From positions 332,516 through 396,515 of the forward strand of contig CDRNVI010000051.1 of the NCBI GenBank assembly GCA_977017575.1: a stretch of 64,000 bases of DNA, in the 5' to 3' direction. The number at the start of each line of letters is the position of its first letter. The stretch's first letter is position 1. Below the pieces are notes generated by a model. That model worked only from the letters and a program-made list of their open reading frames with translations. It had not been told where the DNA came from and ran no database searches. This document shows positions 1 through 10,412 of this stretch, piece after piece. The stretch comes from Paramoeba atlantica. Taxonomy: Eukaryota; Discosea. Position numbers and translations under genes: made by a program.

Positions 1-8
1 TGCATTAG

Positions 9-75
9 TACTGTACCCCTCCCTACTTCATTGTCACCGCTTTTCGGGAAAAAGGAGAATTAAATAGGGGGGGGG
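9..75. repeat. C-run/G-run capped short palindromic repeat (MITE-like)
   Basis: The left arm begins TACTGTACCCC and runs into a CATTGTCACC-type inner motif. About 40 bases later comes a run of nine G. The layout matches other C-run/G-run palindromes in this window (for example 53,174-53,390 and 44,045-44,169), so it is probably a terminal inverted repeat of a small non-autonomous TA-flanked element. The window edge may cut the element. Nothing else is evident between here and 531. Confidence 0.4.
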
Positions 76-531
76 TGCAAAATTTGAAGTAGGGGAAAAA
101 AAAATTTTCCCGTCGCGGCGCATGTTTTACTTTATTTTACTATCTGCTACTATTGTTCTTGTGTAAGCGTAAGTCCAACGGAGACACCAAAAATTCACGA
201 TGGGCCCCACTAGACATACCTTGACCGGGTACGGCGGGTACGTACTCGCCTGTACCCACTATATCGGGTACCGTACGAGCTACAAAAAAGAGCGGGGTCT
301 ACAGCGTAGCATGAGAGATAGCCATCTAAGTTCTTCCGCATATTTGTTTCCTCTTTCAAGATGTGTCAAGTACTACAGAATATACATACAGAATTGTATG
401 TAAGTCAAGTAGGCACAAAAGGTACTGACTCCGTGATACATCCTTATGTCTTTATGTTTCCTGTGAATGAACATTTTTTTGTCTAATTGCTGTATATCAA
501 TTATTTCATAAGCATTTCATATTTATAAAAT

Positions 532-688
532 TACTGTCCCGCCCCGTTTAAGCGCACCTCGTTTTCCGCGAAAAGTGCGCTTAAACGGGGGGTCTGAATC
601 ACTACGTAAAAAAAGAATTGGCGCCGCTTCGCGGCGCCGGGCTTTTTCCTTCAACTCTATGTGCGCTTAAACGGGGGAGTCTGACCGG
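532..688. repeat. MITE-like palindrome with TTTAAGCGCA arms
   Basis: The left arm starts TACTGTCCCGCCCCGTTTAA and contains CGTTTAAGCGCA. An inverted copy lies immediately inside (TGCGCTTAAACGGGG) and another near the right end (GTGCGCTTAAACGGGGG). Between them is the perfect hairpin GGCGCCGCTTCGCGGCGCC. The same arm type occurs at 49,821 and 53,937 and the same hairpin type at several other sites, so this is one member of a dispersed non-autonomous family. Confidence 0.55.
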
Positions 689-797
689 GTTTATTAATAT
701 TTATATTTATAATTATAAATACAAAAGTTTATTTTTTATATTCCTAATTATTAATGCAACTCCCAGTACATGTATGAGAATACAAATGTCGTAAGCG

Positions 798-1901
798 CTA
801 TCCCACCATGGATCTCTTTCTTCCTCGCAATCGTACGTTTTCTAAACGAGTCATTGTTTGCTGGTATTTATCTGAAGAACTTGCGTCAGTTGGAAACGAG
901 AGTGAAACTTCCCTGTATCCTTCATAAAACACGGGCAACCACTCGGGAGAACGACGATGCGAAGCGCTAAGCGCCTTCTCGAAAACGAACAAATCGACAG
1001 CTCGATCTTCAGCTTTGTGAGTGACGCAGCTGAGTCCGAAATCAATCACTCCAAGGGGGCAATTTGAAGTTGAAGTAGCCGTCAATGGATCGTTACCATT
1101 CTCGAACATCGAAGATGATTTCTGTAATCCCTCTTGCTCATTTATTCTAGCATTGCTCGTACATACTAACACGTTGGACGTCGTCAAATCCCCATGGACA
1201 ATATTATGGAGGTGAAATTGTCCAATGACACGTCCTAACGTATGGCACAGAAATATGGAATACGAATGATACGTGCAAAAGAGAGATGTTAAGTCTTTCT
1301 TCTGTGACGGTGGGATATCCTTAAACGACTGATCATGCAAAAGTTTCATCTGCGCGTAAAGTGCTTCTGCAGTCCCCAAAGTAAATGATGTACTTTTAGT
1401 GTCGAACTCAATGTTCTGAGTCTGAATGAAGGACATGTACAACTGGGACTCTGCAAGTGCAAGCCACTCACGCAGGGGTTGCCCTTCGATAAACTCCATA
1501 TGTATTGCCCAGTTCGTACGATCAACGCTGTAGATTCTCGGGACCCGAACTCCATTAAGTCCCGCACAGCGTTTCAACATGCGGTACTCCGCCATGGTTC
1601 GCTTTTTTCGCAAGGACTGATCAAGAGGTGGGAATCGATAGGGTTTGGAAGGTCTGATTTTTGTGATGTAGCGAACATTGAATGGAACGTCGTCTTCGGG
1701 GTGATCTTTAGCGAGTTTACTAGTCGCTTCTTTGTGAAAATTCGTTGTGTTCCCTATGTGAGAGGCGGTATGAGAAAGTTGTGGTTCTGTGTTATCCGGG
1801 TTGGTGTTCGAGTCATCTAGTTTTCGTATTCGGGGCGGACACAAAAATACGACTGCCTCAGCTCCATGAAAGAGCAATTCTCCTTTACAAGTGAATTCCA
1901 T
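798..1901 (-). CDS. BUD32: Bud32/PRPK (TP53RK) atypical kinase, KEOPS complex subunit
   Basis: 367 residues. Bud32 is the small atypical kinase/ATPase of the KEOPS/EKC complex that supports N6-threonylcarbamoyl-adenosine formation on tRNA. Seen here: the glycine-loop substitute HGAEAVVF (12-19); the lysine region with K81 and the signature KPYRFPPLDQSLRKKR; helix-C E105; the catalytic loop HGDLTTSNVL (D238, N243); the metal-binding IDFG (D287); the family block EDRAVDLFVFEKAL; and the C-terminal basic tail RLRGRKRSM. Family members are usually about 250 residues. The extra length comes from low-similarity insertions at about 23-72, 150-178 and 248-280. The start is the first ATG and lies directly before the conserved N-terminal strand. 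It is the first of a run of minus-strand housekeeping genes. Assignment is firm; regulation is not visible. Confidence 0.93.
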   Translation of the reverse strand: MEFTCKGELLFHGAEAVVFLCPPRIRKLDDSNTNPDNTEPQLSHTASHIGNTTNFHKEATSKLAKDHPEDDVPFNVRYITKIRPSKPYRFPPLDQSLRKKRTMAEYRMLKRCAGLNGVRVPRIYSVDRTNWAIHMEFIEGQPLREWLALAESQLYMSFIQTQNIEFDTKSTSFTLGTAEALYAQMKLLHDQSFKDIPPSQKKDLTSLFCTYHSYSIFLCHTLGRVIGQFHLHNIVHGDLTTSNVLVCTSNARINEQEGLQKSSSMFENGNDPLTATSTSNCPLGVIDFGLSCVTHKAEDRAVDLFVFEKALSASHRRSPEWLPVFYEGYREVSLSFPTDASSSDKYQQTMTRLENVRLRGRKRSMVG

Positions 1902-2153
1902 GCAGCGAATGTAAGACTAAGTAAACCAAGAATATCTTTCGCTGACTACATTTCAACCATGCTTCACAACGTAACGATCTTAAATAGTTTCATAAGAAAA
2001 GTTCATCATAGATATACAACTCTCCGAGAACGTATTTTCGAGAAAATAATATTGCGGAAGTCATGCTTCCCTTTCTCCAGTAATTTTGGTTCCACATTTC
2101 ACGAGACCTTGATGCGTCTTCTCCTTACCTTGCTTCTTTCTCCCTTCTTGTTC

Positions 2154-2519
2154 TTAACCTCGGTAGGCTGCTCCACGCCCACGGCCTCCACGGGGGCGTT
2201 CTCTCTCGGCGTTGTCTCGTCCCTCAGTGGCGCCCTCACGAGCGCCTGGTTTCATTACGTCCGGAACCACGTTAGGCTTCAGGTGGAGTAGTTCCCGGAT
2301 ATGCTCAATACCCGCCTCGGTGAGTACCCAGTAGAAGTGTTTCCAGCAGTAGGTCTCGTCCACAAGCTTCTTGGCTTTGAAGGAACGCATCAGGTTGATA
2401 ATTTCCAAATTGGGGACGTCCAGCTTGGTGTGTTTTGCAAATTCCTTCTTGCACACCAGCACACCCTGGGTAAAGAGCTCCTTAAGAATTTCGTCACGAT
2501 TTTCACGGCGGATGAACAT
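2154..2519 (-). CDS. RPS10: 40S ribosomal protein eS10
   Basis: 121 residues from the ATG at 2,519. eS10 is a small-subunit protein with a winged-helix fold located in the 40S head. The sequence follows the family from its first residues: MFIRRENRDEILKELFTQGV, then VPNLEIINLMRSFKAKKLV, then the hallmark KHFYWVLTEAGIEHIRELLHL, then an Arg/Gly-rich tail ending RGGRGRGAAYRG. A longer frame opens at 2,636, but its extra 39 residues are hydrophobic and unlike any eS10 N-terminus, so the internal ATG is chosen. It is somewhat shorter than animal eS10 because the tail is brief. It lies 252 bases upstream of BUD32, in the same direction. Confidence 0.95.
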   Translation of the reverse strand: MFIRRENRDEILKELFTQGVLVCKKEFAKHTKLDVPNLEIINLMRSFKAKKLVDETYCWKHFYWVLTEAGIEHIRELLHLKPNVVPDVMKPGAREGATEGRDNAERERPRGGRGRGAAYRG

Positions 2520-2711
2520 GAACCAGAGAAGAGTATTTCGCGAAACAAAAAGATAAGCTGTGTTTATCGTAACGAAAAATGATGATGCTGCTTTTTGCTC
2601 ACTAATCACGTCTATAAATGGATAAAAAAGCAACATAAAAAAGTATCGAAATGTTGTCCCACATAATTCTGTACTCTTACATCCATTTTCTACCCCCCCC
2701 CTTGTTCCCTG

Positions 2712-5327
2712 TTACTCCACCGTCACACTCTTTGCCAGGTGTCGTGGACAATCCACATCATGGCCCTGGAGCACAGCCAGGTGGTAGGCCAGTAACTGCA
2801 GCGGAAGTGCCAATAACACTCCCTGGAGACACTCTACGGTTTCCGGTACCTCCAGTACCGTGTGAAACCACTCAAACGGGAGAGCAGACGAAGTAGAGGA
2901 AGGAGGCGTGCGGCTTTTATGAACACGAAGCGTAGTAGAACGAGGCGTACCGGTTTTACTACTCTCAGTAAAATCAGTTGAAGTAGGAGAACTACTTTTA
3001 CTACTACTCAGTGTAGTAGAAGCAGGAGTGCTACTTTTACTTAAAGGAGTAGAAATCTGAGTTGTAGTCCACGCACTCCCACTCCCCCCTCCCCCTTTTG
3101 ATACCCGTTTTGTGGTAATCAACACCAGGGGGTTGGCTCCCCGAGCGTGGAGTTGCTCCACGGCAGTGTGCATTTTACTTATCGTACTGTCCCGAGGGGC
3201 AATACAAATCACCGGGCGGTGATCGTTAATAAGAGCCAGGGGGCCATGTTTCAGATCCCCTGCGGATAAAGCCTCCGCGTGGAGGTACGCGAGCTCTTTT
3301 ATTTTAAGAGCCCCCTCCAGGGCGGTGGGGTGGCTGGTGCCGCGCCCCAGGAGAAGCCACGAGGGGTAGGGGAGGAGCTCGGAGGCGAGTTGGCGTACCG
3401 CAGAGTCCAGTTGCAGCGTCTGCTGAACCATATGGGGGAGACTGGCAAAAGAGTGGAGGACAGTGTGGATAAAGGTTTGTTGGGAGGTATGAGATTGTCC
3501 CACCAGAAGGGCGAAGAGGGTAAGCAGCGCCAGTTGGGAGGTGTAGGCCTTCGTGCTGGCTACTCCTACCTCAGGGCCAGCGTTTAGATGGATACCAAAC
3601 TGAGTACGTCGGGAGAGGGAGGAACCAACGCCGTTAGTAATGCCCATGCGTACCACCTCCTGGGATTCTGCGTATTCTAAGGATTGCAATGTGTCTGCGG
3701 TTTCACCGCTTTGGCTTACAAACACCACGCAGTCATTTCGAAACAGGGGAGGACGGCGGTCGTTAAAGTCGTTTGCAACTTCCACCATAACAGTGGCTTG
3801 CGTCATTTTCTCTAGGAGAGGCCGCACCCCGAGGCAGGCATGATAGGAGGTGCCACAGGCAATCAAAATGAAACGCCCGGTCTTGTGTAATATGGGGAGA
3901 TAGCTTTGCACGCCACCCAAACAAATTTGAGAGGTTTCCGGGCGTACACGACCGCGCAGACTGTCGGTGAGTGAATCTGCCTGCAGCAGAATCTCCTTTC
4001 GCATAAAGTGGGGAAATCCATCCTTTCGTAGACACTCCAGTGCCATTTCTAATTTTTGTGGAGCCCGGGTTTCCGAGCGTAGTCGACGAGGGTAGTTTTC
4101 TGCACACCTGTGTCGGTTGAAAATCCGCAGCGGTGAAGCGCTGGAGGGGTTAAGATGCGCTACGTCCTCATCCTCCAGAAAATACACCTCGCTTACGTGT
4201 TCCGCAATCGCCGAGGGGTCGCTGGCCATCCATCCCTCACATCGTCTAGTGGTATTTAGAGACTCACTGAACATGTCTTCCGGTTTACGTACTGCATTCC
4301 TCTTTTGCACCAAAAATTCCTTCGGGGCTCCACATCCCGTAAAGGCGCTGCCCCTCTCCTTTACCCCTTCCTCTGTCGTCCGTATCCCCACCACCAGCGG
4401 CGACCCTCGTCTACACCCGACCAACTCCCCCGGGAAGTGCCGGTTACTCTTCAACACAAACCCGCACGCGCCCTCGAGCTGTTCCATCACGAGCATGGCA
4501 AGTTCGGGAAAAGACAGCGCTGGAAAGGCTGGCGTCTCCTCTCCTTCGCCCCCGGGCCTCTCCTGCCTCTCCCTCTGCTGCTGTTGCATCAGCCAATCCG
4601 CTAGTTTGGCAATCAGCTCGGTATCTGTTGGGGTTTCCACCTGCACGTTGTTTTGGTTCAGCCTCTCACGTATCTCCCTGTGGTTGGTGACGACACCGTT
4701 GTGTACGACCACAAAGGTGTGGTGGGTGGGGTCACTGGTGTGGGGGTGCGCGTTGGTGTCGGTGGGGGGGCCGTGTGTGGCCCACCGGGTGTGGGCAACC
4801 CCAGAGCCGAGCGTGAGAGAAGGTGAAGAAGAAGATACAGAGGAACCCGTAGATAAAGATAAACAACCCGAGGAGGGTGATGCGCTACTACAGACAACTC
4901 CCGAGACGACTCCCGAAGAAGCCGAAAAAGATGAAGAACACGAACGACTCGCGCATCCTGAAGCTGGAAAAGACGACAAACAAGCGGATGAACCCCCCCT
5001 CGACCCTTCTGCTGATTTCAGCTCTCCTACCGCACAGGAGCTCCTCTCCTCCGTGTCGCCCTCTCTCTGGTTTATATTCCTATCCTCCTTCTCCCCTATC
5101 AGCTCCCACCCGGTTTGTTGTTTCACGTAATCCACGAGGTTGGAGACGTTGCCTTTCTTCTTAATAATCTTTGGAGCATTGCGGGGATCCGAGGCGGCAT
5201 CAAAGCTAATCCCAGCGGAGTCGTACCCGCGGTACTCCAGTCGCCGTAGTCCACGTAGGAGAGTGACGACTAGGGATTCCGGGGAGTGGGGGAGACCGAA
5301 GAATGCGTAGGCAAAGATTCCACACAT
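2712..5327 (-). CDS. GFA1: Glutamine:fructose-6-phosphate amidotransferase (isomerizing), GFAT
   Basis: 871 residues. GFAT makes glucosamine-6-phosphate from fructose-6-phosphate and glutamine, the entry step to UDP-GlcNAc for glycoconjugates and GPI anchors. Seen: the N-terminal nucleophile Cys2 (MCGIF), LEYRGYDSAGI (30-40), RWATHG (181-186), HNGVV (209-213), two SIS sugar-isomerase domains with ACGTSYHA and SQSGETADT, and the expected C-terminus LAKSVTVE. Two low-complexity insertions make it longer than the usual ~600-700 residues: a Ser-rich stretch at about 76-172 inside the glutaminase domain, and a Ser/Thr/Lys-rich stretch at about 740-817 just before the last conserved block. Codons around residue 187 mark the left edge of the 13.4-kb duplication, which leaves this copy whole. 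A pyrimidine-rich stretch ending in AG (about 5,430-5,446) lies upstream and could be a splice acceptor. Confidence 0.95.
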   Translation of the reverse strand: MCGIFAYAFFGLPHSPESLVVTLLRGLRRLEYRGYDSAGISFDAASDPRNAPKIIKKKGNVSNLVDYVKQQTGWELIGEKEDRNINQREGDTEERSSCAVGELKSAEGSRGGSSACLSSFPASGCASRSCSSSFSASSGVVSGVVCSSASPSSGCLSLSTGSSVSSSSPSLTLGSGVAHTRWATHGPPTDTNAHPHTSDPTHHTFVVVHNGVVTNHREIRERLNQNNVQVETPTDTELIAKLADWLMQQQQRERQERPGGEGEETPAFPALSFPELAMLVMEQLEGACGFVLKSNRHFPGELVGCRRGSPLVVGIRTTEEGVKERGSAFTGCGAPKEFLVQKRNAVRKPEDMFSESLNTTRRCEGWMASDPSAIAEHVSEVYFLEDEDVAHLNPSSASPLRIFNRHRCAENYPRRLRSETRAPQKLEMALECLRKDGFPHFMRKEILLQADSLTDSLRGRVRPETSQICLGGVQSYLPILHKTGRFILIACGTSYHACLGVRPLLEKMTQATVMVEVANDFNDRRPPLFRNDCVVFVSQSGETADTLQSLEYAESQEVVRMGITNGVGSSLSRRTQFGIHLNAGPEVGVASTKAYTSQLALLTLFALLVGQSHTSQQTFIHTVLHSFASLPHMVQQTLQLDSAVRQLASELLPYPSWLLLGRGTSHPTALEGALKIKELAYLHAEALSAGDLKHGPLALINDHRPVICIAPRDSTISKMHTAVEQLHARGANPLVLITTKRVSKGGGGSGSAWTTTQISTPLSKSSTPASTTLSSSKSSSPTSTDFTESSKTGTPRSTTLRVHKSRTPPSSTSSALPFEWFHTVLEVPETVECLQGVLLALPLQLLAYHLAVLQGHDVDCPRHLAKSVTVE

Positions 5328-5606
5328 GGGAAAAGAGATAGTTTAGAAGGGAAAGAGATAGTATAGTTTTAAAGTAGTATAGTTTTTTCCGTTTTCGAAG
5401 GGGTTAATCTCTTTTAATAAAAACAAGAGCTATACAAGAAAGACAGAAACGATTCACGTTTTAATTCAATTTATAGGGGAAAATGAGAATTGAAAACAGG
5501 TAAAAGGGAATTGCCCAGAAACGGGGTACGATTTTCTTCGTATTCTGTAGCTATGGATCTGGGCGCCATATGCACAACACCCGTGAGCTAAATGGAGAGC
5601 GCAGTA

Positions 5607-7511
5607 TTACTCCAATACGACACAAGAAGGAGCTGGTGTCGGCAACACAGTACTAAACTGGTTTCCAGAGAGACACAGGGTTAGCATTGACGATGGGACG
5701 TGAGAAGTGTCAATGATGCCGGTGAATTTATTGTGGCTTAAGTCCAGAGTGCATAAATCATTTGGAAGAGCCCGAAGCTCAATTTCACCAGAGAAAAGAT
5801 TGTGCTGTAGATACAGATCTTCTAATTTTGAGCACAATCGTGTGAAGTCAGGAGTTCCTGTAAGAAAGTTGTTCTCCAAGTGAAGTTCGGCCAAATTATC
5901 CGGAAGCAAAGACAAATTCACGGGTCCAAAAAAGTGATTGTTCGCTAGGTTTAAGGAGCGCAATTCAGCATTCAGATCAGACAAGTTAATTTCTCCCACA
6001 AAATTGTTATTATTCAGCCGGAGGATATCAAGGCCAGCGGGAAGCATCGTAAGATCGATGGTTCCATCGAATTTATTATGTTCTGCGCAGAATTGAATTA
6101 GTGCTTCAGGAAGACATGGCAGAACGAGAGGTCCCGCCAAATCTGGATTATTGTTAATGAAACAATCTTCAAGATTTTCGGGTAGATTTTTGGTACGAAA
6201 CTCCCCACTAAACATATTATTATTTAGTGCGAGTTTTGTCAAGTACTGCGGGAGGTTTCCGATAGCAACAGAGGGACCTAATTGATTATGACTCAGCCAA
6301 ACCTCCTCTATGGTTTCCGGCAGATGTGAGAGATCTACGTTGCCGACAAATTGATTTTCCATGATCATGATTTGATGCAAAGGTGGTGGAAGTTGTGTCA
6401 AATCGACGCTTCCCGTAAATTGGTTACTGTGTAGTGCAAGGTGTTCCAGTTGCTGCGGAAGTGATGTTAAGTCCAGAGACCCGGAGAGCGCATTGTTGGG
6501 TAGCGCCAAAACGTGAAGAAAGGGGGGTAACTGAGTTAGATCAACGCTCCCTGTCAGTTGGCAAGAAGCTATTGCTAGCGTCGCCAGTTGCTCGGGAAGC
6601 TGGGTAATGTCTATCGATCCTGAAAACGAATTCATCCCAAGAAACATTTCTTTTAGACCTGAGGGCAGTGTTATTAAATGAAGTTTGCCTTCGAGTTGGT
6701 TGCGATTCAGCATGAGTGAAACCAATGCTGGCGGAAGATGAGTCAAATCTACACTCCCCGCGAAATGGTTTCTCTTAAGAAATAAGGTTCGCATGGTGCA
6801 TGGCAAATGATCTAAATGGAGGTCTCCGTACAGCTCATTCTGCCCAACATCAAACAGGCGTACGTTTGGCGGGAGTCGTTCAATTTCAATTTTGCCACTA
6901 AGCTTGTTCTCCGATAATGCAATATCGCGCATTCCCTCTGGAAGATCGTTCAGAGAAATGCCACCGCTAAACTCGTTATTATTTAGGCGCAACTCTTGTA
7001 GGGCCCTTGGAAGATGACTCATCATTAACTGTCCCGTAAAGTGGTTTGATTGCAATTCTAACACAACTAGTTCGCCGCCCAGTTCAGACCATTCGATTTC
7101 GCCCGTCAAATCGTTTTGTCCCAGATGCAGCTGCAGAATAGATCGAGGTAACTCTGATGTGGGTAAATTTCCGTACAGGGCATTGAACTGCATTTCCAGC
7201 ACAGTGACAGTGGGAGGCAAATCTTTCCAATTCGGGACACCTCTTAAATTGTTACACCCCCACTGAATACGAATAATTTCGCTACCGGAATTACATCGCA
7301 CGCCCATCCACTGGCATCCCGGTGTTTTGGTATTCCAGTTTGATGAGGTTAAGGTCAGATTCGATACAAAGTGTGCCAAGTAATACTCTGAGGGCCAAAT
7401 AGTTCCCCGTACTTTTTGAGGTCGAGCGGAAATGTTTCTACCCTCTATATCCCGAGGTGGAGAATGTGAAATTGTCGTCTTATCATCTCTTGCCCTTATG
7501 GCGTGAAACAT
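5607..7511 (-). CDS. Leucine-rich repeat protein, 634 aa (copy A)
   Basis: About 22 tandem LRRs of ~23 residues follow an N-cap with the motif C-Q-W-M-G-V-R-C (around residues 65-75). The consensus unit is roughly LPxxLxxLxLxxNxFsGsidLtx, and almost every unit starts its helix turn with 'LP'. This LRR style is familiar from kinetoplastid LRR proteins and resembles plant-type LRRs with their NxFxG step. The first 60 residues show no clear signal peptide. An in-frame stop lies eight codons before the ATG, so the start is well bounded. No kinase or membrane anchor is present and the C-terminus ends shortly after the last repeat. A surface or protein-binding role is plausible but unproven. An identical copy lies at 19,011-20,915, and smaller relatives at 15,506 and 48,079. 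Confidence 0.85.
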   Translation of the reverse strand: MFHAIRARDDKTTISHSPPRDIEGRNISARPQKVRGTIWPSEYYLAHFVSNLTLTSSNWNTKTPGCQWMGVRCNSGSEIIRIQWGCNNLRGVPNWKDLPPTVTVLEMQFNALYGNLPTSELPRSILQLHLGQNDLTGEIEWSELGGELVVLELQSNHFTGQLMMSHLPRALQELRLNNNEFSGGISLNDLPEGMRDIALSENKLSGKIEIERLPPNVRLFDVGQNELYGDLHLDHLPCTMRTLFLKRNHFAGSVDLTHLPPALVSLMLNRNQLEGKLHLITLPSGLKEMFLGMNSFSGSIDITQLPEQLATLAIASCQLTGSVDLTQLPPFLHVLALPNNALSGSLDLTSLPQQLEHLALHSNQFTGSVDLTQLPPPLHQIMIMENQFVGNVDLSHLPETIEEVWLSHNQLGPSVAIGNLPQYLTKLALNNNMFSGEFRTKNLPENLEDCFINNNPDLAGPLVLPCLPEALIQFCAEHNKFDGTIDLTMLPAGLDILRLNNNNFVGEINLSDLNAELRSLNLANNHFFGPVNLSLLPDNLAELHLENNFLTGTPDFTRLCSKLEDLYLQHNLFSGEIELRALPNDLCTLDLSHNKFTGIIDTSHVPSSMLTLCLSGNQFSTVLPTPAPSCVVLE

Positions 7512-10030
7512 AATGATAGCAATTATAAACGTTTACAAAAGAAAAATAAAAAATTCTGCAAAACACTTATTATTTTCAGAATATTGCCACATGTTGCTAA
7601 GTACACGTCACTTGCACTGTATTACACGTCACTTGCATCTGTACGTATAATACAGTAACTCAAAAAAGTGTACAAATGTTTCGACATTTGAATTAATGTT
7701 TATATTTTTTTATCACAGAGAATCAGAGAATTTTAGGTTCTTCGTTAAAAGTGGTTGTAAAAGTGGTTGTTTTCAACTTAGAAGTCACTCGTGCTGTGCG
7801 CCATAAAATATTGCCCCTGAAATAAAATATCGCCCCTGATCGTTTACCGGACGCTGGTCTTCTCGAGCGCATGGAAGAAAACGTCATTAGTTTGTGTGTC
7901 AACTGGATAAATAATCGAAGGAAGCAATTAAAAGGATCTCCGTGCGGTAAAGTGATAGAGCTTTTGTGCACCGTTCCGATCGATGAGATGAGTGTCCACC
8001 AGTTGTAGTACCTTTCTGGGTCTGTTTGGAACTGAATAATTGAGTTTACAACTTTTTGTTTATGAGGGGATCTTTTTGAGGCCTTAAATGCTTTTTGTAT
8101 GGTCTCTCGTAAAAGCACAATAGAGCCTTAGCCGTAAAGGCCTCGTACAACAACACAAGATCCGGAGGTATCCTCGCAAAAACACACTAAGGATCATCAC
8201 CAAACTTCACCCTCACACTTCGTTGCGGTGGCGACGATGCCGGGCTTGGGACCGGTGACAAATGCGTTTGTGAATCTGTTTGTGAAGTCTGTGATAATGT
8301 ATCTTTATAATCTTAATCTTTATAAAAAGAAACAAAGTTATTTGCTTGGGGAACGAGATCTATTAAACACAATGAAATCAAGACAAAATGCGAAATTCCC
8401 CCCTCTTCCCTAATCCCCCCCGCCTTAAGCAAACCCAGGCAAACCCAGGTGGTTTCAGCCCTCTAAATAGGGGCGTAGAGGGGTGACAATTAAGTAGGAG
8501 GAGGCACAGTATTTGCAAATTTGTGATCTTTCTGAAGAACTTTTCAAGAAAGAATACAGAGTGCGAAAAATACGAATTATCAGAACGGTCTTGAAACATT
8601 TTGACTTCAAGGAAAAGATTTTCAATTGAAACTCAGAGAGCTGGGTTTGGATATCATCAGAATTAACTGGAATGACTAACTTGACTTGAAAAGAAGAAAA
8701 CTAATTTAGCTAGTGCTAGTACTATTTAGACACATTATATTTTGTGAGAGTGAAGGCTATGTGATCTTCTATCATATTTTCGTCTATACTTACAGGTAGT
8801 ACCGAAGGTAACGAAAAGTAATAGAATAATACTTTTCGTTGTCTTTACAATTCTTTACAATGTTTTTCATTGCTTTTCTCCAATATTCTTCAAATATTGG
8901 GTGAAAAGGGACTTTCTTCCCCCGAAAAAAAATTGAAGTTTTTTCATGGTGGTTTCTCAAACAAAATTTCAGTATTATCCGAGCGAGTGATTAAACATCG
9001 TATTTTTGCTACTTACACGACTCCGCTATATCATTTTTCTTTGCACAGGCTCTAAAATGTATAACAGTATCACTTTTTGTAGTTCGGAACCTTGGATGAC
9101 GTGATGATAGAAGCCTGTACCGTACAATGTGAATTGAGGAGTTCTTGTAATCCGCTGTTTAAGAATTTTAAAATTATTGTCCAGGCTCAGAACCGGAACC
9201 AAGCTAGAGCTCATAAATTTTCTTCTTTGGTACATTCTATTAAGGGAAGTACGAAGTTTAAAGTTTTTGGGGGAAAAAAGTCCCTTATGACCAAATTTTG
9301 TGACCTCCCTTTTAATAAATTTTATAATAGCGGGAAGGGGGGGCAAAAGAAAGTGAATCAAATGAAACGTGTGAAAAGGGGTAAATTTTCAGACCTTCGT
9401 TTTTTCTGAAACTGACCGAAGTTTCAGGGGGAGGTCATGGTAACATTCGAGATATCAGAAGTGTCTTGAAACAGTTTAACTTCAAGGAAATGATTTTCAA
9501 TTGGAACTCAGAGAGCTGGGTTTGGATATCATCACGAGTAAATGCAATGATAAGCAAGACTTTTAATGGGACGAAAAAAAGAATTAACAAACTACACAGA
9601 AGATTTTACTTACGACTTTTCTTGCTTGAGCATTTGACAAACACATTTAACTGCTATTCTTGGATTAGTTAATATGCGTAACAAAGGAGTTTTAGCTTAT
9701 GTAAAGGAGTTATTTTAGGGAAGAAGAGCTTTTGTTGCCTGATTGTGCTGTTAGATGAGTCAGTGTAAAGAAATCGTGTTCTAATGTTGAAAAAAAGTAG
9801 CGCATTTTCGATATTTTAGAACGGATAATTTGCATTACACATACATTCACTACAAGATACACATGTTTGTGAGTGAATCTGATTCAGATGCAAACGGCAC
9901 TACTAGAAGGCGCTGTGCATATTCCACATATTTTCGTTCACTGGAGTTTCCAATGGGTTTATTTCGCTGCTTCTTTGAATCAAATTTATTGTCCAGAAGT
10001 CAAACTTCGAAATAGTCACCATAACTATTA
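7512..10030. other. Repeat-rich intergenic stretch without recognised gene (copy A)
   Basis: AT-rich sequence with several short open frames (for example 131 codons on the minus strand at 7,723-8,118 and 105 codons on the plus strand at 9,092-9,409), none matching a family I recognise. A degenerate direct repeat of about 110 bases is present (about 8,560-8,680 and 9,440-9,560, sharing CAGAGAGCTGGGTTTGGATA). A C-rich motif at about 8,400-8,500 resembles the ends of the C-run/G-run palindromes. The region is probably decayed transposon sequence. Confidence 0.4.
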
Positions 10031-10412
10031 CAGTGGTTTCAGTTGATCTTGCCCCCCCCTCGGAATTTTGATTTCTTTGATCCGTTTTTGATTATCTTTT
10101 CAGCATTGGAGAGATCTCGTCCCCCTAGCGAAGCGCCTCGCCGCCTTTTTTTCATAGAGACCCCCTGGTGCCCCCTGGGTCCAAAAATCACTGTTTTTTA
10201 GACGTTTTCTGTGTACACAACCGCTTTTGCCACGTTTTCCCGATTTTCTGTATATTTTTTACATGTAAGTACGAATGATAGTGTTCTAAATTGATAATTT
10301 GAAAGCTCTATGTCTAGTACTCTCTCTATTGCCTAGATTAATTTAGTCAACACCTCTACATTATGAAGATCAGACCCTCTAACCCCAAACAGGGGGAGTA
10401 CATAGAACGATG

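Noticed and set aside
4117-5130. 337-codon plus-strand ORF opposite GFAT
   Set aside because: It lies wholly antisense to conserved GFAT codons and its composition mirrors the Ser-rich and conserved blocks; it is a shadow frame.
7723-8118. 131-codon minus-strand ORF as a real gene
   Set aside because: It is intact but matches no family I recognise and lies in transposon-rich sequence. Being identical in copy B (21,127-21,522) only reflects the duplication. It is left as part of the intergenic entry.
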